Positions 49,883 through 59,460 of a stretch of 64,000 bases of DNA are shown here, one piece after another. The stretch is from assembly GCA_938014885.1 (NCBI GenBank), contig CALLQI010000003.1, forward strand, positions 310,001 to 374,000. Direction: 5' to 3'. Within the stretch, counting starts at the first letter, position 1; every line of letters starts with the position of its first letter. The notes beneath the pieces were generated by a model. The model searched no databases. It was not told where the DNA came from and saw only the letters and a list, made by a program, of their open reading frames with translations. The stretch comes from an uncultured bacterium (GTDB lineage: Bacteria; Planctomycetota; UBA8742; UBA2392). The translations under genes were made by a program, and so were the position numbers.

Positions 49883-50977
49883 ATGCGGGTGCTGTGTGCA
49901 CCAGACAAGTTCAAACAGGCCTGTACCGCCGCCCAAGCGGCTGAGGCCCTGGCGCTTGGCGTATCCGACGCGGGTGCCACGCCCATCACCATGCCGCTGG
50001 CCGACGGCGGCGAAGGCACCCTGAACGTGCTGGCGCAGGTGTTTCCGAACCAGCGTCACGCCACGGTGAAAGACGCGCTTGGCCGCGACGTTGAGGCCGT
50101 CTTTGCCTTGTCCGCCGACGGCTCGCGCGCGTTGGTCGAAAGCGCGCAGGCATGCGGGCTGTGGCGCATCGACGATGCCGAGCGCAACCCGCTGAAGACG
50201 CATACCTATGGCGTCGGGCAACTCATGCTGGCGGCGCTGGACGCCGGCGCGCGTGAGCTGCTAGTGAGTCTCGGTGGCTCGGCCACCAGTGACGGCGGGC
50301 TGGGCATGCTGGTGGCACTGGGGGCCAGGGCCACAAACCTGAAGGGCGAAGCAGCCGATCACACCGGCGCTGCGTTGTTCACACTGGACAAGCTTGATCT
50401 GGGCGGTCTCGACTCGCGCCTGCAAGGCGTGAAGCTGACCGCGCTGTGCGACGTGCAGACGCGACTGCTGGGGCCTGAGGGTTCCAGCCGCAAGTTCCTG
50501 GTCCAAAAGGGCGGCACCACGCGCGCGATTGACACGCTGGAAGCCGGGCTGGAAGTGCTGACCAGCGTCGCCGGCGGCGATCCATTCGCGCCGGGCAGTG
50601 GTGCTGCCGGGGGTCTCGGCTACGCGCTGGCGCTGATCGGGGCCAATCTAAGGCCGGGCGCGGCGGCGATTCTGGAGGCGCTGCATTTTGATGAGGTGTT
50701 GAAGGGTGTTGACCTGGTGCTGACCGGCGAAGGCACCTGCGACGTGCAGACTGCCGACGGCAAGCTGATCGCCGCGCTGGCAGCAAGATGCAAAGCGGCC
50801 GGCAAGCCGCTGGTGGTGCTGGCCGGGGTGGCCAAGTCAGGCTTTGAAATCGAAGGCGTGACGGCCGCATTCGGCATCAGTCCCCACGGCCAGCGTCTGC
50901 AAGACTGCCTGAACGAAACCGAATCCAACCTCCGCCGCCACGCCCGCGACACAGTGCGTCTGCTGTCCGGGCAGTAA
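49883..50977 (+). CDS. glycerate kinase (GarK/GlxK family)
   Basis: The 364-residue protein begins RVLCAPDKFKQACTAAQAAEALALG and contains MPLADGGEGTL, the signature of type I glycerate kinases. LLVSLGGSATSDGGLGML and FAPGSGAAGGLGYAL are further family motifs, and LVLTGEGTCDVQTADGKLI lies near the end. It phosphorylates D-glycerate to 2-phosphoglycerate in glycerate/glyoxylate catabolism. The hydroxyacid oxidase earlier in the window could in principle feed the same pathway, but they are not linked. Confidence 0.92.
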   Translation: MRVLCAPDKFKQACTAAQAAEALALGVSDAGATPITMPLADGGEGTLNVLAQVFPNQRHATVKDALGRDVEAVFALSADGSRALVESAQACGLWRIDDAERNPLKTHTYGVGQLMLAALDAGARELLVSLGGSATSDGGLGMLVALGARATNLKGEAADHTGAALFTLDKLDLGGLDSRLQGVKLTALCDVQTRLLGPEGSSRKFLVQKGGTTRAIDTLEAGLEVLTSVAGGDPFAPGSGAAGGLGYALALIGANLRPGAAAILEALHFDEVLKGVDLVLTGEGTCDVQTADGKLIAALAARCKAAGKPLVVLAGVAKSGFEIEGVTAAFGISPHGQRLQDCLNETESNLRRHARDTVRLLSGQ

Positions 50978-50997
50978 GCGGGTCCTGATTGTCCAGC

Positions 50998-51003
50998 TAT
51001 AAT
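50998..51003 (+). promoter_or_regulatory. possible -10 element
   Basis: A consensus TATAAT lies about 117 nt upstream of the large surface-protein gene, in a region of otherwise low AT content. No matching -35 at 16-18 bp is clear. Confidence 0.3.
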
Positions 51004-51119
51004 TTCTTTGCTTACGACGTTGGCGAATGCACACTCGGATGCCTGATGCAATTGGCGGATGGGGAGCCGCCACTTGCTGAACATTCCAAAGCCCACCGAA
51101 ACGAGAGCGAGACCAGAGT

Positions 51120-53852
51120 ATGAAAGCACTTAGTGTGATGGCGGCGGCATTGTGCCTGCTTGCCAGCAGCGCTGCGGCGCAGACCTACACGCGTACGGAG
51201 TCCAACGCAGGCTACAGCGAACGCACCGGAAACGGCGTCAACGCCCCATTCACCGAAGACAGTTACGACGACGGCTGCCGTTTCGTGCCGTTGCCGTTTG
51301 CGTTCCCGTTCTTTGATCGCACCTACCGCGGTGCTTGGATGAACACCAATGGTCGCATCAACTTCCGCGACCAAGACCCGCAGGATTACGACACAACCAA
51401 CCTGACGCCGACGGTGACGGAAGTTGATGTCATTGAATCCATCAACGTGATCAGCAGCGATGTGACGGGGGCGTTCCAAGCCACCCGCAACAGCCAGTTC
51501 CGCGCCTTCCATGAAAGCGGCCGCGTCGTGTTCCAGTGGTCCGATGTGGCGTTCTATGACAGCGACGAACGCCTGCTGACCATGAACTTCCAGTGCCACA
51601 TCTTCCCGAGCGGCGAAATCCGCATGCACTTCGGTCCCACGAGCTTCATCATCAACGATACAGACAGCTATGTGTCGGGCATTGTCAACTCTGACGGCAC
51701 CCAGTCGTATCCAGGCTTCGGCAATACGCTGGCTTTCACCAGCACACTTCCCTCAAACGGCACGCTGGTCAGCCTGGTCCCCAGCGGCTACACCCAGGCC
51801 GATGGCGTGGTGCTTTCGCCGCGCTCGAGCTTCAACTACACGCCCAAGGTTGTGTTTGAAGGCGAGACCGGCGTTGTTGTGGGCTCGTTCCGCCTCGATG
51901 CCAATGGTGCCGGCGGTACTGTCGACGAAATCACCGTGCAGCATGAGGACGCTACCGGCAACACGCTGAGCCTGATGCTGTACCGCGATGCGGGCACGCT
52001 CGGCGTGTTCGACGGCGCCGACGTACTGATGGGCACGCAGGCCATGGGCACGGGCAGCACTTCGTTCACCGGCCTGACCGAACTTCTCGATGGCACCACT
52101 CCAACGCGTCACTACCTACTGGTGGTGGACGCGACAAACATCGACGAAGACTTCGACAGCTTCTTCTTCATGAACGTCTACAACGACGGCGACATCAGCA
52201 CCACCGGCGCGGACGTTTGGGGCGGCTACTTTGCCGGCGACGACGGGTCTGACCCGGAAGAGTTCAGCCACCTGTTCCTCGAAGGCCCCATGGTTGAGTT
52301 CAACGTCTCCAACGCGCCCGGCCGCCTGGTTCCGGCCTTTGCAGGCGGTGCCGAACGTGAACTGGCCAGCTTTGAAGTCAAGCTCAAGCACGGCAACGGT
52401 CAGCCGGTCATCCTGAACTCGTTTGACGCCGACCTGATCGGCCTCGTGGACGTCGTTCTTGCTGACGTGGCAGCCGTCCGACTGTACCGCGACCGCGGCA
52501 CCCCAGGCGTGCTCGACGGCTCGGACACGCTGATTGGCACCATCGCCAACCCGGCAACCCCGGCGCTGACGTTCTCAGCCCTTTCCGAGGACATCACTGC
52601 TAACGGACAGGACTACTTGATCACGATCCAGATCGCGCCCAGCTTCACCATGATGTCGGTTGGCGAAGTGGACATCTTCATCGACGAAAGTGACGAAGTC
52701 TTCACCCCGGCTATCGCGTTCTGGGACTCCTGCGACTCGAACTCGCCCGCTGCATTGCGCGTCATGCCTAACGTGGCCACGATTTCGCTGCGCTTGAACG
52801 AGGCAACTTCGTTCAACGCCAACAACGGCGCATTGCCCGTAGCCCAGGGCACCACCAGTGTGCCGGTGCTGAACTTCATCTTGCAGGCCTCGACGGGTAC
52901 CCAAAGCGTCACCGGTATCGACATCAGCGGCAATGGCTCACTGTTCAGCGCCGCACGCCTGTACATCGATAACGGCAGTCAGCCCGGCCGCGTGGACGCG
53001 GGCGACACGATGGTCGCCACCGCCACGACCCTTTCGGGTACCAACATCACCTTCTCCGCGCTGACGCAGACCGTCGGCGTGGCCGGGACCAGCTACCTGG
53101 TGGCGGGCGACCTGATTGCGGTCGCGGCCACCGGTTTCCACACCTTCACCCTCACTGCCGGCAACGTAACGGCTGGTGTCACTGTGCTCGAAGGCGGTAA
53201 CCAGGCGTTCAGCATTCTTACGGTTCGTGACGCCACCACGGCGGGCGTGAATGTCACGGTGACGCTCGTGAACCCGGGCAGCGACATTCGGGGCAACGAG
53301 TGGGTGCTGGTCGCCCGTGTGCAGCAGGCGCCTCGCGGTGTGGGTGGCGAGGCTGAAGGCATTGCCTTCCGTCTGCTCGATGCGGCCGGTGGTGTTGGCA
53401 ATGCCAGCTTGGAGTTGCTTGCGTACTTCGAGGGCTCAGGCCCGGTAGGCCAGTTGGATTCCACCGACATCCCGTCGTTCTTCGACGAAGACGACCTTGA
53501 TCCGGATGCCACTGTCGAACTCTCTGATGAGGACGTGGACTACATCACCACAACCCGCCACTTCCTGATATTCGCCCGCGTGTCCACCGATGCTTGCGAC
53601 TTTGACGGACCGGCGACGCTGCAGTTCTGGGGTCTCACTAACACTGGTACCGCGGCGATTCTGACCGCACTGCCTACGCCTGTGAACGGCACCACGACTG
53701 TGATCGTCACGCCCTCCAAGAAGAAGGGCGGCGGCGGCGGTGGCGATGACGGCGGTTGCACCACCGGCGGCAGCCAGGGTAACTGGATGCTGTTCCTGCT
53801 GGCGCTGTCCGGCATCGTGCTGGCTTCGCGCCTGCGCCGTGCCCGCCAGTAA
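51120..53852 (+). CDS. giant surface protein with C-terminal Gly-Cys-TM-Arg sorting signal
   Basis: The 910-residue protein has a signal peptide MKALSVMAAALCLLASSAAA and Ala-Gln cleavage context. The first 230 residues form a nidogen-like beta domain (FAFPFFDRTYRGAWMNTNGRINF, SGRVVFQWSDVAFYDS). A repeated module of about 130 residues follows, each with a motif like RLYRDRGTPGVLDGSDTLIGT, at least three copies. The C-terminus is KKKGGGGGGDDGGC, a TM helix WMLFLLALSGIVLAS and RLRRARQ, a tripartite anchor as in Synerg/MYXO/GlyGly-CTERM proteins. It is paralogous to the gene at 56139-58790. Probably cell-surface or appendage material. Confidence 0.82.
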   Translation: MKALSVMAAALCLLASSAAAQTYTRTESNAGYSERTGNGVNAPFTEDSYDDGCRFVPLPFAFPFFDRTYRGAWMNTNGRINFRDQDPQDYDTTNLTPTVTEVDVIESINVISSDVTGAFQATRNSQFRAFHESGRVVFQWSDVAFYDSDERLLTMNFQCHIFPSGEIRMHFGPTSFIINDTDSYVSGIVNSDGTQSYPGFGNTLAFTSTLPSNGTLVSLVPSGYTQADGVVLSPRSSFNYTPKVVFEGETGVVVGSFRLDANGAGGTVDEITVQHEDATGNTLSLMLYRDAGTLGVFDGADVLMGTQAMGTGSTSFTGLTELLDGTTPTRHYLLVVDATNIDEDFDSFFFMNVYNDGDISTTGADVWGGYFAGDDGSDPEEFSHLFLEGPMVEFNVSNAPGRLVPAFAGGAERELASFEVKLKHGNGQPVILNSFDADLIGLVDVVLADVAAVRLYRDRGTPGVLDGSDTLIGTIANPATPALTFSALSEDITANGQDYLITIQIAPSFTMMSVGEVDIFIDESDEVFTPAIAFWDSCDSNSPAALRVMPNVATISLRLNEATSFNANNGALPVAQGTTSVPVLNFILQASTGTQSVTGIDISGNGSLFSAARLYIDNGSQPGRVDAGDTMVATATTLSGTNITFSALTQTVGVAGTSYLVAGDLIAVAATGFHTFTLTAGNVTAGVTVLEGGNQAFSILTVRDATTAGVNVTVTLVNPGSDIRGNEWVLVARVQQAPRGVGGEAEGIAFRLLDAAGGVGNASLELLAYFEGSGPVGQLDSTDIPSFFDEDDLDPDATVELSDEDVDYITTTRHFLIFARVSTDACDFDGPATLQFWGLTNTGTAAILTALPTPVNGTTTVIVTPSKKKGGGGGGDDGGCTTGGSQGNWMLFLLALSGIVLASRLRRARQ

Positions 53853-53870
53853 GTGAAGTGACTCAGCCAA

Positions 53871-53902
53871 CAGGGCGCGCTTCGGCGCGCCCTGTTTGTT
53901 TG
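53871..53902 (+). terminator. strong terminator
   Basis: A perfect 9-bp stem (agggcgcgc / gcgcgccct) with a ttcg tetraloop is followed by gtttgttt. It closes the giant surface-protein gene. Confidence 0.85.
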
Positions 53903-53926
53903 GGGCCTGGTTGCCAGAATTGGTGC

Positions 53927-54124
53927 ATGCACGGAGTGCTTACCGGTGCGATTCTTGGCATGGCGATGATTGCCTTCATGGGCGCCTATCGCAGCGTGGC
54001 CAACTGGCGCGGCAGCAAGCGTCGTCCGGCAAAGTGGGCCATCACGATCCAGGTGGGCTTACAGGTGTTTCTCGGCCTGTGCTGCCTGGTTTTCGGCCTT
54101 TGGTTCCTGCTGTTTGGCGAGTAG
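53927..54124 (+). CDS. small two-TM membrane protein
   Basis: The 65-residue protein has two hydrophobic helices (VLTGAILGMAMIAFMGAYRS and VGLQVFLGLCCLVFGLWFLLF) separated by a basic loop (NWRGSKRRPAKW). The start at ATG 53927 is preferred over an upstream frame that runs through the terminator. No recognised family. Confidence 0.55.
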   Translation: MHGVLTGAILGMAMIAFMGAYRSVANWRGSKRRPAKWAITIQVGLQVFLGLCCLVFGLWFLLFGE

Positions 54125-54218
54125 TTGTCACTACGTGCATACCGGCCTCGTCAGACACTGGCAGGGGCCACGTGCTCTACTATGTTGACGGGGCTTTCCG
54201 GGGCTAGCGAGGATCACC

Positions 54219-55952
54219 GTGGACGAAATCCAACGCGAAGTGATGGAACAGGACGTGCTGCTGGTCGGCGCGGGGCCCGCCAATCTGGCCTGCGCGATCA
54301 AGCTGATGCAGCTTGTCACCAAGCACAATGAAACTGCCGAATCCAAGTTGGAACCGCAGGTCACCATCATCGAAAAGGGCACCGAGATCGGCCACCACCA
54401 GCTCTCCGGCGCGGTGATGGACCCCAAGGGCATCTCCGAGCTGATCCCGAACTGGAAAGACGAGGGCTTCCCCTTCGAATCCGAAGTCAAGCGCGACGCC
54501 ATGATCGCGCTTAGCGCAACCAAAGCCGGCGGCCCCAAATTCGTGCCGCCTTCCATGCGCAACCACGGCAAGTTCATCGTCAGCCTCAACAAGGTCGTGA
54601 AGTGGCTGGCGCAAAAGGCCGAGGCCGCGGGCGTGAACGTGTTCCCGGGCTTCCCGGCCGCCGAGGTGCTTTACGAAGAAAACCGCGTCAAGGGTGTGCG
54701 CGTCCGTGACATGGGCGTCGACAAGTGGGGCGATGTGAAGGAAGGCGAGTTCATGGCCGGCGCCGACCTGACGGCCAAGGTCACGGTACTAGGCGAAGGC
54801 ACACGCGGCAGTCTGGCCAAGCACCTGATCCCGAAGCTCAAGCTGGACGAAGGCCGCAACCCGCAGGTGTATCAGCTTGGCGTGAAGGAAGTCTGGAAGC
54901 TGTCCGAAAAGGGCCAGCAGAAGCTCAAGCCGGGCGACGTGTACCACACCATGAAGTGGCCCGTTCCCAAAGATGTGTTTGGCGGCGGCTGGATTTACGG
55001 CATGGCCGACGGCATGGCCAGCATCGGGCTTGTGGTCGGCCTCGACTACAAAGACCCCACGCTTGATCCGCACGCGCTGTTCCAGCAGTACAAAACACAC
55101 CCGATGCTGCGCGAGATACTCGAGGGCGGCGAGCTGCTGCACTACGGCGCCAAGACGATTCCCGACGGCGGCTATTTCAGCATGCCCAAGCTCAGCGCCG
55201 ATGGCGTGTTGCTCGTGGGCGACACCGCCGGCTATCTGAACAGCATGCGCCTGAAAGGCATTCACCTGGCCATGAAGTCCGGCATGATGGCCGCCGAAAC
55301 CATCTTCGAATGCCTCAAATCCGGCGATTTCAGTGCGGCCGCGTTGCACAAATACACCAACCGCTTCGAAACAAGCTGGGCCAAGGCTGAGTTGTGGGGC
55401 GTGCGCAACTTCCGCCAGGGGTTCCAGCGCGGGCCGACGTTCGGGTTCATCAACACCGCTGTGGGCGTCATGACTGGCGGCCGCGGGCTGAGCAAGCGCC
55501 TTAGTTCGCACCACGACCACGAATCGCGCAAGGTGGCTACGCCGGGCACAACCAAGCCGACCGACAAGAGCAAGTTCGACGACAAGCTCACCTTCGACAA
55601 GCTGAAGGACGTGTATTACTCAGGCAGCACGCACGAAGAGAACCAGCCGTGCCATTTGCAGGTGCTGCAGCCGGACATCTGCATCACCAAGTGCACGCAG
55701 GAATACGGCAACCCCTGCCAGCACTTCTGCCCGGCCAACGTCTATGAGATGGTGCCGAAAGACGAAGGCAAAGGCGGCAGCCCGCAACTGAACCGCGAAG
55801 GCGAAGGCAACGCCAACCCGCAGGGCCTGGTGCTGAAGATCAACGCCAGCAACTGCGTACATTGCAAAACCTGCGACATCAAAGACCCATACCAGATCAT
55901 CAACTGGGTAGTACCCCAAGGCGGCGGCGGCCCGATCTACACGAACATGTAG
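54219..55952 (+). CDS. electron transfer flavoprotein-ubiquinone oxidoreductase
   Basis: The 577-residue ETF-QO starts at GTG with gagga 5 nt upstream. The FAD-binding domain opens with DVLLVGAGPANLACAIKL. The quinone/FAD middle contains PNWKDEGFPFESEVKRDAM and LVGDTAGYLNSMRLKGIHLAMKSG. The C-terminal 4Fe-4S domain has CHLQVLQPDICITKCTQEYG and NCVHCKTCDIKDPYQIINWVVPQGGGGPIYTNM, a hallmark ending. It passes electrons from ETF to the quinone pool in fatty-acid or amino-acid oxidation. ETF genes are not in the window. Confidence 0.93.
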   Translation: MDEIQREVMEQDVLLVGAGPANLACAIKLMQLVTKHNETAESKLEPQVTIIEKGTEIGHHQLSGAVMDPKGISELIPNWKDEGFPFESEVKRDAMIALSATKAGGPKFVPPSMRNHGKFIVSLNKVVKWLAQKAEAAGVNVFPGFPAAEVLYEENRVKGVRVRDMGVDKWGDVKEGEFMAGADLTAKVTVLGEGTRGSLAKHLIPKLKLDEGRNPQVYQLGVKEVWKLSEKGQQKLKPGDVYHTMKWPVPKDVFGGGWIYGMADGMASIGLVVGLDYKDPTLDPHALFQQYKTHPMLREILEGGELLHYGAKTIPDGGYFSMPKLSADGVLLVGDTAGYLNSMRLKGIHLAMKSGMMAAETIFECLKSGDFSAAALHKYTNRFETSWAKAELWGVRNFRQGFQRGPTFGFINTAVGVMTGGRGLSKRLSSHHDHESRKVATPGTTKPTDKSKFDDKLTFDKLKDVYYSGSTHEENQPCHLQVLQPDICITKCTQEYGNPCQHFCPANVYEMVPKDEGKGGSPQLNREGEGNANPQGLVLKINASNCVHCKTCDIKDPYQIINWVVPQGGGGPIYTNM

Positions 55953-55991
55953 GCAGGCAACGTTCTTGTTGCGTTGTAGTGCGGCGCAATT

Positions 55992-56026
55992 GGGCCTGGG
56001 GGTTCGGGCCTGGGGCTTGGGGCAGA
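55992..56026. repeat. heptamer repeats
   Basis: Five consecutive 7-mers (GGGCCTG, GGGGTTC, GGGCCTG, GGGCTTG, GGGCAGA) in the gap after ETF-QO. They are the G-rich complement of the C-rich units elsewhere. Confidence 0.55.
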
Positions 56027-56086
56027 CTGCCCGCCGGCCGCGACCTGAAGTCGATGATCCACGCGTTGCAGCAATGACGGAATGAG

Positions 56087-56123
56087 CACGGGCGCGTCCA
56101 ATGGACGCGCCCGTGTGTGTTTG
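56087..56123. terminator. bidirectional terminator
   Basis: A 13-bp stem (cacgggcgcgtcc with its complement) and 3-nt loop are followed by tgtgtttg on the plus strand. It lies between convergent ETF-QO and the second giant surface protein. Confidence 0.7.
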
Positions 56124-56138
56124 CTGCGAACTACTTCA

Positions 56139-58790
56139 CTACGCCCGGCTGCGACGCAGGCGAGACGCCACAACCAGCCCGCCTAGTCCTGCGAACAGCA
56201 GCAGCCAGCCACGCTGCGCGCCGTCACCGGTGGAGCAACCGTCATCACCACCGCCGCCTCCGCCCTTCTTGGCCGAGACAGTGATGCGATTCATTTGGAA
56301 AGAGGTCACGCCCGGCACCAGGTTGGAAGACAGGATGGCCACCGAAGTGCCACCAAAGATGCCCTGGAACGCCGTGGTGAAGCGTCCCTCAGGGGCGTTG
56401 CGCTCAAAGTCAGGAGTGCCCGCGGCTACGCACAGGTAGTTGCGCGTTTGGCCGGTCCCGATCGTGCCCAGGTCGGCAAAAAAGAACGTGGGCGGGATGC
56501 CGCCTGTCCGGTAGCTCAGGACGTCCGTGCTGTCCAACTGACCCAGTGGGCCGGCGCCTTCCAGGTACACCAGCAACGTGGTCTCGGGGCTCGATGCAGC
56601 CGCGCAGATACTCTCGATCACCGCCCACAGCATCGACGGCGCGTTACCGCCGGCACCACGGGCCGACATGACCACGCGCCCAAGTACCCGCGTCTGGGTC
56701 TTGGTGAGCGTGAAGTTGGATGTGTTCCAATCCAGCGTCACGTTGATGCCGTCGACCGCTGTACCGTTCACATTCCAGAGGTACCCGTTGAGCTGGTCAA
56801 AGAAGTCCGTGAACGTCGAGGTGATGTCCGCAGCATCCAGGTCCAGTTGCGTGGCCCCTACGGTGGGGCTGGCAACCATGTCCACGATCAGCAGGTAGTC
56901 AGTCCCAGCGGCGGTCACTGACAGTGCGGTCGTCGGAACGAACTGCACATTGCCGGCGTTGATCGTGACAACACCAGGTACCTGCGTGTCGCCGGCATCC
57001 AGTTGGCCCCTCGTGGAACCACCGTCCAAGAACACCCGGGCGGCGGCGATGTCGGCAGTTGAGGCCGTCGCGGACTCGGCGAAGATCAGTTCGCTGACCG
57101 TACCGACACCCGCCAGCGCACGAAGCCGGAAACGGTTGCCGATCAGGTTCGTAGCCCCACCATCGGTGTGGCCGACCACGTTCAGCGGCAACGCAGAAGG
57201 CTCGACTACGGCCACGGAAGTGCCACCGAAGAGTTCGATGGCCGGGGCGCCACTCAGGGACATCTGATTGGCGACCAGGTTCACTGAAGAAGCGCCCACA
57301 TTGGTGGTCGTGGCGAAATCCGCCACCAACAGGTAGCAGCGTCCCTTGGCGTCGATCACTTCATTCAAACCTGCAAACGTTACAGGGAAGGTAGGCGTTG
57401 GCACGGTGCCCAAGAGCACGTCATTGCCGTCCAGTGTTCCCATCGTGCCCCGGTCGCGATACAGGCGGATGCTTGCGAAGTCGGCATCGACCACGGTACC
57501 TGAGACCACGCTGTTGCCGAATTCCATTTCGGTAAACGTGCGGTTTGGTTGCGCCACCATCGTGTGCACTTCAAAAGTGTTCAGCACCACGTTGGTCGCG
57601 CCAGACCCGACTCGCGAGGGACCGCTGGGTGGATTGCTTGACCGAGTATTCACCATCGGCTGGGGAGCAATCGTCAGGAAGTTCTGGATGATTTGGCCCT
57701 GCACCCCGGCCGGCATAGACACGCTGGCCGTCAGGAAGCTCAGCAGAGCTGCGTTGAAGTCCGTAGGCAGCGATGCGAACGTCACGACCACCAGGAAGTT
57801 TCGCACCTGCCCGGCAGTCAAGGTAATGCCCAGCGACGTGAAAATTGTGGCACCTGCGCCCGCGACCTGTGTTTGAAGCGCCGCCTCGCCATTGAACGAG
57901 CCCAAAGTCCCGGTGTCCTCCACGAGCGTCAGGCTGATCGTTGCCGTGGAGTAGTTGCCGTGGACCAGTGATATCTCGTCCACCGTGGTGCCCGTGCCCG
58001 AGGCGCGCAGCCGGAAGCTCAGAAGACGTGCGTTCGTGGCCGAGCCGATCAGCGTGACTGGATTGCTGAAATACAAGCCATGCTCAAGCACGGCGGAGTC
58101 CGCCATCGTCGGCGCGGTGTAAGTGAATGTGACCACTGCGCCGTCGGCCGGACGCGCCGTCTGGGTCGTCGTGACATTGTTGAAGCCCGCCACAGAAACT
58201 GAGCCGTCAAAGTTGGTGATGCCGGACATGAACGTTTCCGTTTGCGTGATCGCCAGGGGGTTCAGCTCCGGGCCGTAGTGGAACTCTATGTTGCCGTTCG
58301 AAAGCAGATGGCACTGGAAGTTGATGAAGATCAATCGCGTGCCATTGAAGAAGCTGGCATCGGACCACTGAAGCACGACGCGGCCGCTTTCGAAAAACAC
58401 CTTGATGGTGTCCCTTGGTGCCAGCGGGCGCGCGAAGAGGTCGCAACCGAACGGAAATATCATGTTGTGGCGAGCGACGTTGCCGACGGGTGCCGTCAAG
58501 TCGCTGGTGCCGAACGAGTCCACGCGGCCGATGTTGAAGCCGATGCGTCCGTTGGAACCGACGTAGCAGGTGCGGTACTCGCGGTCAAAGTAAGGAAACA
58601 CGAACGGCAACTGGACCAGAAAGTACGTGTCGTCCACCGACTCCGGCCCTTCCTGTGCAATCAGAGAATAGCCGCTGCCACTGCGTTCATTGTAAGCCGC
58701 CGTGGAATCAGCACGCGTGTACTGCGCGTCGGCAACGGACGCAAATGTCGTCGCCAGCGCCAGAAGCGCCGCGCAATGCAAATACTTCAT
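56139..58790 (-). CDS. giant surface protein with C-terminal Gly-Cys-TM-Arg sorting signal, paralogue 2
   Basis: The 883-residue protein starts at 58790 with GGGAG 7 nt upstream. Signal peptide MKYLHCAALLALATTFASVADA. The N-terminal domain repeats the nidogen-like pattern (FVFPYFDREYRTCYVGSNGRIGF, SGRVVLQWSDASFF). The repeated modules carry IRLYRDRGTMGTLDGNDVLLG and ARVFLDGGSTRGQLDAGDT. The end is KKGGGGGGDDGC, then STGDG, a TM helix LLLFAGLGGLVVAS and RLRRSRA. This matches the paralogue at 51120 in order and length. Both need a sorting enzyme that is not in the window. Confidence 0.82.
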   Translation of the reverse strand: MKYLHCAALLALATTFASVADAQYTRADSTAAYNERSGSGYSLIAQEGPESVDDTYFLVQLPFVFPYFDREYRTCYVGSNGRIGFNIGRVDSFGTSDLTAPVGNVARHNMIFPFGCDLFARPLAPRDTIKVFFESGRVVLQWSDASFFNGTRLIFINFQCHLLSNGNIEFHYGPELNPLAITQTETFMSGITNFDGSVSVAGFNNVTTTQTARPADGAVVTFTYTAPTMADSAVLEHGLYFSNPVTLIGSATNARLLSFRLRASGTGTTVDEISLVHGNYSTATISLTLVEDTGTLGSFNGEAALQTQVAGAGATIFTSLGITLTAGQVRNFLVVVTFASLPTDFNAALLSFLTASVSMPAGVQGQIIQNFLTIAPQPMVNTRSSNPPSGPSRVGSGATNVVLNTFEVHTMVAQPNRTFTEMEFGNSVVSGTVVDADFASIRLYRDRGTMGTLDGNDVLLGTVPTPTFPVTFAGLNEVIDAKGRCYLLVADFATTTNVGASSVNLVANQMSLSGAPAIELFGGTSVAVVEPSALPLNVVGHTDGGATNLIGNRFRLRALAGVGTVSELIFAESATASTADIAAARVFLDGGSTRGQLDAGDTQVPGVVTINAGNVQFVPTTALSVTAAGTDYLLIVDMVASPTVGATQLDLDAADITSTFTDFFDQLNGYLWNVNGTAVDGINVTLDWNTSNFTLTKTQTRVLGRVVMSARGAGGNAPSMLWAVIESICAAASSPETTLLVYLEGAGPLGQLDSTDVLSYRTGGIPPTFFFADLGTIGTGQTRNYLCVAAGTPDFERNAPEGRFTTAFQGIFGGTSVAILSSNLVPGVTSFQMNRITVSAKKGGGGGGDDGCSTGDGAQRGWLLLFAGLGGLVVASRLRRSRA

Positions 58791-58875
58791 ATGAGATCTC
58801 CCGAGGGTGAAGTGAGCGGACGTGAGTCTAGGTACAGATTCGTCCATGTCCAAAGCAATTCGCGCCCGCGATCCA

Positions 58876-59460
58876 TCACGCCGGGAACGATGCGTGTTCT
58901 GTGACGCGCTGGGCCTGGTCTAGGTGGCGGTGGTTGTGGCGGCTGTGGATCTCGAAGCTTTGCGCCAGTGTTACTTTCACCATGGGCATCGGTGTGCCTT
59001 GTTTGATGCGGCCGAGATCGAGGCCGTCGGCCTGCTCCAGCAGGCTCAGCATCGTCCCGGTGCGCTCTTTGAAGCGTTGCAGCACTTCGGCCAGGTCCCA
59101 GTCGCTGCGCACTTCGGGCCGGAACGGCGGCGGCGCTTTCACTTTCATGTGCGTTGGGCCCTTCACCATGTTGTTGAGGATGAAGCGGCCGAAGAACGTG
59201 CCCTTGCCCCAGGGTTCGCTGCCGGTGCGATTGGCCGCGCGGGCACGCTCTACAGCGCGTTGCAGGTGCGGCAGGTACGAGTTCATCGACGTGTTCAGGT
59301 GCTCAAGGCATTCGGCCACGGACCAGCGCTTTGGTTCGGGTTTGAAGTTGGCCTGCGCCTGCGTCAGGCCCGCGCACAGTGTTTCGGCACGGGTGACTGC
59401 CGCGCGAAAACGCTCGGCACATTCGGCCAGCAATTGGCTTTGGATCTGCTGATTCATCAT
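58876..59460 (-). CDS. DinB_2-fold protein
   Basis: The 194-residue four-helix-bundle protein (LTQAQANFKPEPKRWSVAECLEHLNTSMNSYLPHL) has a His in the first conserved helix and HNHRHLDQ near the end, the metal-site pattern of the DinB_2/YfiT superfamily. Members include bacillithiol and mycothiol S-transferases and hydrolases. ATG at 59460 overlaps the stop of the MarR gene (ATGA), so it is translationally coupled to that regulator. A thiol-transferase role is attractive with a BshC-like protein 10 kb away, but unproven. Confidence 0.75.
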   Translation of the reverse strand: MMNQQIQSQLLAECAERFRAAVTRAETLCAGLTQAQANFKPEPKRWSVAECLEHLNTSMNSYLPHLQRAVERARAANRTGSEPWGKGTFFGRFILNNMVKGPTHMKVKAPPPFRPEVRSDWDLAEVLQRFKERTGTMLSLLEQADGLDLGRIKQGTPMPMVKVTLAQSFEIHSRHNHRHLDQAQRVTEHASFPA

